In this document: positions 1 through 9,666 of the stretch, in pieces | Position numbering within the stretch: the stretch's first letter is position 1 | How the letters are laid out: every line of letters starts with the position of its first letter | Source: Rosa chinensis | Taxonomy: Eukaryota; Streptophyta; Magnoliopsida; Rosales; Rosaceae | Length of the DNA: 64,000 bases | Assembly: GCF_002994745.2 (NCBI RefSeq) | Contig: NC_037089.1 | Coordinates: forward strand, 78,268,347-78,332,346 | Reading direction: 5' to 3' | Notes under the pieces: model-generated | Database searches by the model: none | Seen by the model: the letters and a program-made list of their open reading frames with translations, nothing else | What the model was told of the DNA's origin: nothing | Program-made: the position numbers and the translations under genes

Positions 1-657
1 TACGCGGAAGCAATGCTGTTGGCTATGCCTCGACTCCATGTACGCCCGACCTCAATTAACCTAGCCTACAGAATCTGACAACCTAATGCTCTCAAAACCT
101 CAATACTTGAAATGAACGATTCTCAAACTGAAATCTCGTTTCTCAAGAAGATAAGACCAGCCCCGCTGGCTATAATGAAAATCAGACTAGCCCCGCTAGT
201 CAAGCAACGATAAAATATAGGGAAGAAATTTCACCATACGAAAGAAGGGAGCCTCTCAGGCTCTGGTCGGAGTGTCCCACACTCTGGAGCATCCCATGCT
301 TTGCTCAAACTGGCGTCCACCAAACTATCCCCGAGTGGAAAATTCGACAAACTTCCCATAAAAGTGGACAACCCTAAACCTACTGAAAACACTTCTAAGT
401 ATAATAAATTTCAATGCCACATGATTATCCCAATTCCCCTTGAATTGCAAAACACAAGCTCTCAACATGTCTTCCAGCGTTTGAATGGTCCATCTTGGAG
501 TTAGGAGGGTAATTCCGGGGTGGGTCTTGACAAATCACTATTAAAACTCTGAATATCACTAGATTAATCACTATTTGTGTGCCCTCTGAATTAATTAAAT
601 CAATTAATCAAACTGAGTCTCCACGCTGATTTTAAAATTCTAAAATTGAAAAATCAT
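1..657. other. Unclassified non-coding sequence left of the nested elements
   Basis: I see no gene here. Two similar short stretches, gaccagccccgctggct near 151 and gactagccccgctagtc near 185, look like a diverged duplication of the kind found in retrotransposon LTRs, but I could not define ends, a primer site or coding sequence. The longest open frame (about 67 codons at 301) shows no recognisable domain. Confidence 0.4.
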
Positions 658-662
658 TATAG

Positions 663-875
663 TGTTAAAGTAAAATTGAGATGGAATTTGTCTACTCATT
701 TCATTTCATAGTCCATTTATATAAGGATAGAATTACAACGGAAATATCGATTACATTAATGATACTAAATGCTGATTGATCCGTAATTGCGCTGATTGAT
801 GGTAATCACTGATTCCTTAATTCCCTCTCCGTCAGTTGCTTTGACGAAGGCACACAATATGTTTTTCCTTTAACA
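663..875 (-). repeat. 3' LTR of outer copia element
   Basis: Bounded by TGTTAAAG and CTTTAACA. It is the reverse complement of the LTR family at 5513 and 24693 and pairs with 25773-25985. A TATATAAA-like promoter box is degraded here (tatataagg on the plus strand) but clear in the other copies. The sequence just inside on the minus strand is ggcacaaggaggag, a polypurine tract. Confidence 0.92.
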
Positions 876-1083
876 CTCCTCCTTGTGCCAAGTCAAAGAC
901 GAAATGGTGCATGAGTTGTTGCCTTACTAAAAACCTTGCCAAGTAACAATAAAAACCCTGTGGGACAAAAAATCCACCTTGGTCGAAGGAAAAGAGCACA
1001 ACGCACCTTTTACATTTGAGGATGACATGTGTGTGTTAGACTCCCCCTGATCATTACTTTAATAAAGGGAGCTTGGAAAGTCT

Positions 1084-2298
1084 TCACGAATCTATGTTTT
1101 TCACATGTTTCTCAAATGTGGCCTTAGGCAGTGATTTGGTGAACAAATCTGCCACATTCTCCTCAAACCTTACTTGATTCACTTGAATCTTGAGGAGGGT
1201 CTGTTGTTGTTGATTGTAGGAAAACATTGGCGATATGTGTTTTGTATTATCACCCTTGATATATCCAGGCTTCATCTGTTCGATGCAAGCTGCATTATCT
1301 TCATAAATGCAAGTAGACTATTCAGTGGTAGAATTCAAAACACTAGTCCCTCGAATATGTGTGATGATAGCTCTTAACCATACACACTCACGAACAGCCT
1401 CATGTAGAGTAATGATATCTGAGTGGTTCGAGGAGCTAGCCACAAGGGTTTGCTTGGTTGATCTCCAAGATATCGCCATGTTCCCAAAGGTAAATACATA
1501 ACCAGTTTGGGAACGATCTTTATGTGGGTCAGAGACATATCCAGCATCTGCAAAACCGACCAAAACGTCATTTGGCGTTTTAGTGTAGTGAGTGGCATTT
1601 TCTCCATCAACATTTCCTTTAGGGATTGTAGTTCCATCCGCAGTCCCTCTTATCTCTCTGTATGGAAAGAACAGTCTCAAGTCAATGGTTCCTTTTAGGT
1701 ATCGAAAAATGTTCTTGATACCATTCCAGTGATGCTACGTTGGCGCTGAGCTAAATCTAGCTAACAAGTTCATTGAGAATGCAATGTCTGGTCTAGTACA
1801 TTGGGCTAAGTACAATAATGCGCCTATTGCACTTAGATAGGGAATTTCAGCTCCCAACACCTCTCCGTCATCTTCCTTTGGACGAAATGGATCTTTCCTT
1901 GCATCCAAACTTCGACCGATCATGGGAGTGCTAGCAGGGTGCGCTTTATCCATGTTAAATCGCCTAAGCATCTTTTGGACATACGCAAACGGATGGATTA
2001 GTATTCCACAAACTCGGTGTTCTAGTTCAAGGCCTAGATAGAATCGAGTTTTCCTAAGATCCTTCATCTCAAATTCAGATTTCAAGTAGCTCGCAGTTTC
2101 TCTTATTTCATCAAGAGTACCTATTATGTTCATATCATCGACATATACTGCTACAATTGCAAATCCGGAACTTGTTTTCTTTATGAATACGCAGGGGCAT
2201 AATTCATCGTTCTTATATCCCTTCCCAATCAAGTAGTCACTTAGACGAGTATACCACATCCACCTGGATTGTTTCAATCCATAAAGTGAGCATTTCAA
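1084..2298 (-). pseudogene. Copia pol remnant: C-terminal reverse transcriptase and RNase H
   Basis: The minus-strand reading from 2298 shows the copia RT core: SLYGLKQS near the start, then the catalytic YVDD box about 50 residues in, followed by FEMKDLR, YLGLE and a typical connection region (YLSAIGALLYLAQCTRPD). After a frame change near 1700 the RNase H part follows (1680-1318), with SQTGYVF, ISWRSTKQ and a late VADLFTKSLPK motif at 1275-1084. Everything upstream of SLYGLKQS (protease, GAG-pre-integrase, integrase, RT fingers) is deleted at 2299-2393. The reading is split by at least two frame changes, so this is a relic. It matches the better preserved reading at 23260-24478 almost residue for residue. 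Confidence 0.85.
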
Positions 2299-2426
2299 CC
2301 TAATTGCAAATGCACTCTATAGCATGGTTCAACCTAAAGTGAGCGTTTCAACCTAATTACGAGTGTTTCAACCTAATCCGTAAAGTGAGCGTTTCAACCT
2401 AATTGCAACCTATAGCATGGTTCATT
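2285..2426. other. Deletion junction with templated filler repeats
   Basis: Between the gag zinc-knuckle region and the RT fragment about 100 bp consist of shuffled copies of the two flanks. The block gagcgtttcaacctaatt recurs near 2290, 2341, 2365 and 2388, and ctatagcatggttca occurs at both about 2316 and 2412. One flank matches the sequence before RT (compare about 23244-23268) and the other the end of gag (compare about 20178). This is what repeated template switching during end joining leaves behind. It replaces roughly 3 kb of pol that the sister element still has. Confidence 0.75.
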
Positions 2427-3179
2427 GTCAACTCTTTCCTTTTGCATCTTGTTTCCACGATCCCCATGTCCCTTTCCACATGGTGCATTGTTGCCACGTG
2501 GGTATGGATCAGCACGTCTAAACCCCCTTGCATTGGAGTTATTTCGACCTTTCATTTTTCCATAATTAGCCTTGGGAATTTTCTTTGTCCCAGTGGGCCT
2601 GGCATTGTTGTTCAAGAGAACCTCATTATGTCTCTCAGCCACTTGCAGTAGGCTTATTAACTTATTGAAAGTTGTGATTCTTTTGTTGTCATTCTCCAAC
2701 TTATACTGGTTCGCTAGTATAAATGCTGAAGTAGGAAAGGTGGTAAGAGTCTTGTAGATTATATCATCTTCTGTGATTTCCCTTCCACATAAATTGAGAC
2801 GTGCCTTAAGGCACAACATGTCCTTGTTGAAGTTATTGACGCTTTTGTAGTCAAGCAAGCGGATTTCATTCCACTGAACGGCCAGTCCTAGGAGCAAAGT
2901 ATCGTGAATGTTCCCAAAACGTCCCTTAAGGGCATAACACAGTTCTTTAGGTGTCTTCAACTGAAGGTACTCCCAGCGTAGGCTAGGACCAATATGTCGC
3001 CTCCGAAACATTAAGGCATTTGCTTTCACCTTATTAGATAGTTCATCATCTTTGGGGTCGGTAATGGTGGCGGTGTAGTCTTTTGCTACAAAGACAGTTT
3101 CCACATCGGAAACCGAACGATGATACTCAAGTCCTTCTGAGTCCAAGATGTCAAATTCAAGTCGAGTTGGATCAGTCAT
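2394..3179 (-). pseudogene. Copia gag, minus strand, 3' truncated
   Basis: The reading frame starts with MTDPTRLEFDILDSEGLEYH and runs about 255 residues through the plant copia gag domain (retrotran_gag/UBN2 type: DALKGRF-like, LTTFPTSAF, ANQY, and a basic Gly/Arg-rich region RGNNAPCGKGHGDRG). It matches the plus-strand gag at 19425-20294 along its length. The CCHC zinc knuckle expected at the end (CYRCGFIGHCYKNC in the sister copy) is lost after CYR, where the filler junction begins. No internal stop occurs, yet with the knuckle and most of pol gone the product cannot support transposition in cis. Confidence 0.85.
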
Positions 3180-3340
3180 CTACATTAACAAGAGAGAAGA
3201 TATAAATTACGCAGTCATAAAGACATCCACGTGAATTATTTTCCAAAAATGTGAATTAGATTTCAAGACCAAGATTCGCAATGGTCACATTTTTTTCTTT
3301 CGATGCTATGTGAAAATGTTTTATCACAGTAAGTGTGTAT

Positions 3341-4896
3341 TAGGGTTGGGCACGGGCCGGGCCCAACTATAATTTCACTGGGCCCGGAACCGGCCCTTTT
3401 TTCACTGAGCCCGGAACCGGCCCGTTTCATTTCGGGCAGGGCTTGCCGGCTTTCGGGCTCAAAAACCTGTATTTTACTTTTGCTTAGTAGGATATATATA
3501 TCTACTTTGCTATGTACCCATATTTCATTCATTTCAACCTGTTCAGATTTGAATCTGCAAATTTTGGATATTCCAATGCCACCCTATCCACAGAACAAGA
3601 ATCCATTAATATAAAAGCTCACACTCACTTACAATCCACCTGAAACCCTAATCTCTCTACTAGCAAAAACCTCACTTTCCAATCATTCCTCAAACCATAA
3701 TCCTTAAATCACCTAAAAACCACCATAGTCCCCACTGCAGCTGCGGCGTGCGCCGTCCTCGGAGACGGTGGCTCACAAGCCGGCCTGATTCTGCAAAATT
3801 CGAACAGCCAAAAACCAAAAGAACAATCAGTAAAGTAAACTAAGATCCCATTTCATTTCCACACCAAAAGAAAAGCCGAAAATTCAGTAAAAATATAAGT
3901 AAATACCTAGTCCACTTTCTGATACCAGACAATCACAACTCCAGAGCCACCAATTTGAAGCTTCCCAAAATCAAAACACAATAACTCTATCAAACATAAA
4001 CACGATCATTGTATCAGAATATCACAACAACTGAACAAAGCCTGCAATCACATAGTACAAGCTACATTAAAATCCATTTCCAGGATTTTGAGAAAGAAAG
4101 AAATTGAGAGAGTACATTAAACTCAGAGAGTATAGGGATAAACTGAGAAAAAAACTCACAGATCGGGATTTCGAGCCTCTGCCTCTCCGCGTCTGGGCGT
4201 TCTCTCAGCCTCCCCGCGTCTGTGAGTTCTCTCAGCCTCCCCGCGCCTGCGAGTTCTCTCAGCCTCCCCGCGTCTGCGAGTTCTCTCAGCCTCCCCGCGT
4301 CTGCGAGTTTTCTCAACCTCCCCGCGTCTGCGCGTCCTCTCAGCCTCCCCGCGTCTGCGAGTCACGGCGTTGGCAGAGGAGAAGATTGAAAACGGCAGTC
4401 TCGGCCGTGCAGCAGTGCAGGTGAAGAGGAGAGAGAGAGAGAGAGAGAGAGCAATCTCGGCGTTGAGTGCTGGGCGTTGGCGGATATGGCGGCCTCTCTC
4501 AGTTCAGATCGGGTTTGATAAAAAAGGACTGATAATGAAGGAGGCGGTCTCTCAGTCTCAATTTGGGAAGAAATGAAGGCTGAGAGAGTGATTGATTAGG
4601 TTTAGTCATTTAGGTATTTGAGTGAGAATATTTCAGTGTGTCCGATCTTATGTAAAAATATTGAGCCTTATATTATCTCCAATAAGAAATGGACATGTGT
4701 CCCTTTTAAATATAAGATGGGCCTAACGGGCTTTTGTCATTTTGAAAGTGACGGCCCGGCCCGAACCGCAACTTTGAAAGTAAAGGCCCGGGCCGAACCG
4801 TTTTGCTAAAAAAAATATAGGGCCCGGCTCGAACGGGTCGGGCTTTGACGGACCGATCCGGGTTTGCGGGTTTTCGGGCTTAAATGCCCAGCCCTA
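3341..4896. mobile_element. Non-autonomous hAT transposon
   Basis: The ends are TAGGGTTGGGCACGGGCCGG on the left and, reading inwards from the right, TAGGGCTGGGCATTTAAGCC: the short imperfect inverted ends typical of plant hAT elements. A perfect 8-bp target duplication gtgtgtat flanks it (3333-3340 and 4897-4904). GC-rich ggcccggcc and ggcccgaacc motifs crowd both subterminal regions. I found no hAT transposase reading frame in the 1556 bp. It sits in the leader of the outer copia element and therefore arrived after it. Confidence 0.88.
4190..4366. repeat. 27-bp tandem repeat and GA tract inside the hAT element
   Basis: The unit cctccccgcgtctgcgagtt plus ctctcag recurs about six times. Because 27 is divisible by three, several frames stay open on both strands, giving 9-residue peptide repeats (PPRVCEFSQ on plus). 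These are artefacts of the repeat, not genes. A (GA)n microsatellite follows at about 4429-4450. Confidence 0.8.
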
Positions 4897-5512
4897 GTGT
4901 GTATGGATAATGCGCATGAATTTTCATTATTATGGCAAAACGGAATTGATATGTTGCATTCTAAAATTAACCATATAAAACATAGCATACATAAAAATAA
5001 ATTACATGGCATGCTCAAATTTCACACATATACAACAAATTATATGCTACACATAATAATTAGCAATAATATATCAGGAGTAAAAAATAAAATACTAACG
5101 ATAGCATAATATAAAGGCATGCTTAGGAATAATTATATATGCGTAAATAAAAATTCACAAAACATGCTCAAAATTGCATAAATAATATATAACAAGATAT
5201 ATACGGCATGTTCAAAATAAAGTATAAACTATAGCGTAATTAAAACATGCTTAAACACAAATAACATGGCATGCTTAAAATGATCAAAATTATCTAACTA
5301 AACATGCTCAAAAGTTCTAATTATAAAAATATATCAGAGTATGAAATTAAATAAATAAAAGAGAACATACTTGTTGTTGAGAAAAGAAAACAATCCTAGC
5401 ACACACGCGTGTTGATGCAGGCGTGCGTAGCGATGTTTTTGAGTTTGAGAAAAACTAGGCCGCTTCCTCTTTTTTCAGCAGTGGGTCACAAAGGCCTTGT
5501 TTTTTTTTCTTT

Positions 5513-5727
5513 TGTTAAAGGAAAAACATATTGTGTGCCTTCGTCAAAACAACTGACGGAGAGGGAATCAAGAAATCAGTGATTACCATCAATCAGCACA
5601 ATTACGGAATCAATCAGTATTCAGTATCATTAATGTAATCGATATTTCCGCTGTAATTCTATCCCTATATAAAGGGACTATGAAATGAAATGAGCAGACC
5701 AATTCCAATTGTCATTTTACTTTAACA
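5513..5727 (+). repeat. 5' LTR of inner copia element
   Basis: Starts TGTTAAAG, ends CTTTAACA. A TATATAAAGGG promoter box lies at about 5666-5676. It is followed directly by cgttatcagcacgctcagag, which should contain the primer binding site; see the finding on its unusual sequence. Confidence 0.93.
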
Positions 5728-6568
5728 CGTTATCAGCACGCTCAGAGCCAATAGCCAATGAAAATATCAAAACCCTAAAAAAAAAAAACCTTTTCTTCTT
5801 ATTCTGCCACCACCAAAGATTTAAAAAAAAAAAAATTCTTCTTCCTCGTGCAACAGCCCCACCCTCTGCCATCACCACCTCACCAGCCAAACCGGCCTCA
5901 GCCTTGTCCAGCGCTGCACTCCATCCCAACCCATCCCCGCGCTCGTCCACCTGCTGTTGTGCGGTCTCCAGCCTAGCCTGCACAGCCCGTGCGACCTCCC
6001 TGCCTGCACCGGCCTCTCCCCTTCACCTGCAGCAAAGTTCCACGGCCAGTCAGACCGAGCCCTGCATCTGCCCGGTACAGACCGGAGCCTCATCTGCAGC
6101 ATCGCCTCCGCCTTGCACCAGAACCTCACCTACTCCCCTTCACCGGAGGGTCATCTGCAGCACCGCCTCCGCCTTGCCCGCACACATGCCCAGCCTCCAT
6201 CCTCTGGCCCAGAAGAAGAACAGAGAACCAAAAGAAGACGAAGACGCGGAGAAGAGAGAGAGACAAAGAGAAAAGAAAAAAAAAGGAGAGAAAAAAACTG
6301 GGACCCAGCCCAAAGTAAAGAGTCAGCCCGAAAGAAAAAACAGAAAAAAAAAAACAAAAACAAAAACAAAAGCAGGCCTCACTGGTGAAGCAGCCCAGCA
6401 AGAAGAAAAAAAACATCGCTACGCACGCCTGCATCAACACGCTCGTGCGCTAGGATCGTTTTGTTTTCTCGCAATCAAGTATGTTTTCTTTATTTTGTTT
6501 TTATGATTTTAATCAAACATGTGAATTTTATTTATGTTTTCTATTTTTAAGCATGCTTTATACTTCAT
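5728..6568 (+). other. Leader of inner copia element (first part)
   Basis: Untranslated leader between LTR and MULE. It is rich in C runs and later A/G runs (about 6230-6410). A 265-codon open frame crosses it from inside the LTR, but its composition is low-complexity Ala/Pro/Ser then Lys/Glu and it overlaps equally long frames in other phases, so I do not call a gene. The end, from about 6410 (aacatcgctacgcacgcctgc), matches the outer element's leader near 5410-5440 in reverse complement. Confidence 0.7.
6559..6568. repeat. Left target-site duplication of the MULE
   Basis: tatacttcat here is repeated exactly at 18821-18830, directly outside the other end of the element. Mutator-like elements duplicate 9 bp (sometimes 10). 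Joining the flanks restores a continuous copia leader that resembles the outer element's leader. Confidence 0.88.
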
Positions 6569-6724
6569 GGAAAATTCTACAGTACTGGGGGTATCCCATA
6601 CTGGGGGTTTTGTGAATATTTGTGACCATTAGATCAGTAATATATCTAATGGTCATGGATATTCAACAAATAATTAACCTATTCAGCAGGTAACCTGTTA
6701 AAAAAAAAAAAAAAAAAAAAAACA

Positions 6725-6877
6725 CGAACGTACGGTTAGATTGAGAGAGCGGTCTCACCCTCACAGCCTCACTTCGCCGTCAGTCTTTGTTCGTCACCGT
6801 GCCTCCGGCGTCGGGCCTCCATGCGCGGCGATCCTCCACTCCACTGCTCCTCCAGTCTTCTAGCCCACGGGTTCTCC
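6725..6877 (+). other. Possible 5' untranslated exon of the transposase gene
   Basis: GC-rich block after an A-run, ending in cacgggttctccac followed by a consensus donor gtaagttc at 6879. The acceptor at 9664-9666 (tttcag) lies directly before the transposase ATG, so a long 5' intron is plausible. This is inferred from splice-site fit only. The block could equally be a captured host leader. Confidence 0.35.
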
Positions 6878-7194
6878 ACGTAAGTTCTTGTTTTTTACTT
6901 CTTCCAATGTTCTTGTTCTGATAAATTGAGAATCTGGGATTATGGGAATTATTGAACTGAGGTTGAATTGGAAAATTGAAATTTGTAATTTTGAATTGGT
7001 ATTGTTCAATTTATTTATGTGCTATTGATATCAACTGGGAATTTGGTAAAGGCGTAATGTTGCAAAGTTGGAAATTTGGTGAATCTAGAATTCTGGATAT
7101 TTGGGCGTTCTTGTTTCTGTTGTTGGTTTGGTCAGATTGTTCTCGAAAGGACTTAAGGTCAGATTGTTCTGTTAAGTTTTCTTATTCGTAGTAG

Positions 7195-7505
7195 GTAGCA
7201 CATGCTACAAAGCACCATTGCCAGAAGAACAGCGACTAGTGCAATTAATACCAATCCATATCCACTTATGCGATGCATCTGCATAGAGTAACTATTATGC
7301 ATCATTATGCTTTGTGGTTAAGTAGACTTACCATCATTTCTGGGGGATAGCTTTGTAGTGTTTTATTAGTTCTGGTACTGAGACTTGTATTTGAATTACT
7401 TCTTGATGATACAGTAGAGCTGCTAGCATCTGTTGGATTAAAGTAACCATTTTCTTGCTCAAATGCATCACCAGAACACCCACACTTAGTTGGTTGGTCC
7501 CAAAA
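7195..7505 (-). pseudogene. Captured fragment of an unidentified single-pass membrane protein
   Basis: On the minus strand one exon-like block (about 7505-7327) reads CGCSGDAF, then a Ser/Thr/Asn-rich stretch, and ends at a gtaagt donor after ...YPPEMM. A second block begins after an acceptor (ctatgcag, about 7274) and reads a hydrophobic helix GYGLVLIALVAVLLAMVLCS followed by basic residues, a transmembrane anchor. I do not recognise the family. No start, promoter or complete gene is present, so a transduplicated fragment inside the MULE is the simplest reading. Confidence 0.4.
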
Positions 7506-8785
7506 AAGTAAGTGCATTCATATTCTTTGATGGTGTCTTACATTAGCTGTGAGGTCTACCACAATCAAGATCTCAAGAGAGTTGCTCATTGATTATGGGA
7601 ATTATAGCATTTCAACTGCTATTATCTTGTACGTAAATTTTACTATCTAAAACAGCTATTATACATTGTCATAACACTTTCATTGGCAACAATAAGTTCT
7701 CACAAGTACAATCAAAAGTATGCAGATTTTTATTAAACAATCTCAGAAGTGATCAAAACATAATGTAACATTCATTGAAATACACAAGCATTACATTTTC
7801 TCATTCTTTTCCTTGCGTATAAATGAAAAAGTCCTCAACAGAACAAAACTGATCTATAACTTCTCCTCCATAGCAGCATCCAAAACTTACATGTCTCTAA
7901 ACTGCAAAAACACAATATTGAAAGCTTATTCAAATATTATAACAAACTGACACAATTAGCCGAAAATATATATTTCAAACAAAGTATCACATCTTATTGA
8001 CCTTAAAATATATTCTTACCTACAAGTATAGTGTTAACTTTTTCATGAGCACAACCATAGAAGTTGGCATCAGATACACACCTACACAAAAACACATCCG
8101 AACTCTTTATGATGTATTACCAAACTGTTCTTCGCGTTAGATTAAACATGAAATTATTTACGTGAAAGCAAAATTGACATGCCACTACTTAAATAATCTA
8201 CCAAAGCAAAAAGCATAAGAAAGTTTGAAGATTCTTAATATTTGTGATTAGTGCTGAATCAACTGTAAAAAATGAAAAATAAAAAATAAAAATAAAAGCA
8301 TGTAAAGAAATAAACTTACTTAGATCAACATAAATAATCCTCTCCTGTAATTAGGAACTGTGGATTGCAGAGGTTGTGAGAACCTTGTTAAATTTACCTT
8401 CCCTGTTCCTAAAGCGAGAGAAATCAAAACAGTTGCATGAACAGACAAAGATATAGATAAAGATAAAGAAAGAGAAAAAGAAAAAAACAAGAAAACAAAT
8501 AGCAGATACTAGCTATGAACTAGATAAACTAATGCCTTACCTCATCAAGTATGAATGACTCGGGCATAGTATGGTCAGTAACCTCAACCTCAATATCTTT
8601 CTCCTACAAACATCAAAAGATGCAAGTAAGCTAATTAGCTATAAAGAGTCACCTAAAAATTGATACTCTTTTGAAATTGTATTTACAGGAAGCCATTCCA
8701 CCTAACTTGTATCCCCTATCAGAAGCCAACTTGATTTGTGTTTCTTCTTCATGTGGAAGCTCAAGGAATTTGAGCATGTAATTCT

Positions 8786-9277
8786 GAACTCAATGCTCTT
8801 TGCTATAGTGACACCATCCTTTGTCACTTTAGGAGCTCCAAAGCTTTGTCAAAACAGTTAATTATTCTGATGGAATTGAAGATTGAAGACCACTAAAACT
8901 AACTTATTCTCCACTTCAATTGCAAGAAGTACCAAATTGAAGAAACAAAAAAGACAAAGAAAAACTGATAACAAGCACATCTCAGACTCAAACTGAACCA
9001 ATTCACCAACAAAATTCAAATATATAATTGCAGCAGCAAAATTACTACCAACAAATCAATATACAAATATATTATGTATATTACACATATGATTGTGCTT
9101 GACCAAAGCATCAAGTCCAACAATAACAATGAAAAGTCACTCACTTTTTGCTCCGTTGTGACTTTAACAGCATTAGCAAACTCTTCCACACCCCTAAGCA
9201 TCAATAATCGGGCTTGCAAACCAAAATTTAATATCCTTAGCTGCATAATTCCTTTTCCAACTTATTCTGCTACCAAT
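8786..9277 (-). pseudogene. Captured fragment of mitochondrial chaperonin HSP60 (CPN60)
   Basis: The minus strand contains two exon-like blocks. The first (9277-9145) follows a ttcag acceptor, reads IGSRISWKRNYAAKDIKF, then, after a one-base frame change, LMLRGVEEFANAVKVT, and ends at a gtgagt donor. The second (8845-8786) reads SFGAPKVTKDGVTIAKSIEF. These match in order the N-terminal region of plant mitochondrial HSP60 (AAKDIKFGVEARALMLKGVE, then WGAPKVTKDGVTVAKSIEF). The usual GPKGRN block between them is missing. Intron sequence is kept, so the capture was from DNA rather than mRNA. It cannot encode a chaperonin. Confidence 0.8.
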
Positions 9278-9666
9278 CTGAACACCAGAAAGCAATTAGA
9301 AAGCACTAATGAGAGCTCAAAATTTTTAATAGAAATAAAAATTCTCTCATGGAATCATATTCAATAACTAATTTAAGTCGAATCATATTCAATAACTAAT
9401 TTAAGTCCCATAAAATTCTTTAGAAGCTTGATCTAATTGCTTGACAGAAGCGTTGGTTCCTTTTGTTTCTTTTAGAACAGAGTTTTGGAGAAAAGTGAGA
9501 TTCATCTCTGTTTGTGCTTTATTTTTACTTGGATTTGTTTTTTTTTGCATTGATTTTGGTGTTTTATTTATTCATTTGAGATTTTGATTTAATTTGCTGA
9601 TATTTTGTTTTGTTATGAATTTCAATTTGGTAGTGGTTATATTCATTTTCATGTTATATGTTTCAG

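Noticed and set aside
4104..4424. 106-codon frame with repeated PPRVCEFSQ peptide
   Set aside because: Produced by the 27-bp tandem repeat; equally long frames exist on the opposite strand.
5713..6440. Phe-rich minus-strand frames suggesting membrane proteins
   Set aside because: Reverse complement of poly-A/poly-C tracts in the leader.
5709..6506. 265-codon open frame starting in the copia LTR
   Set aside because: Low-complexity translation, overlapped by long frames in two other phases, and located in the untranslated leader.
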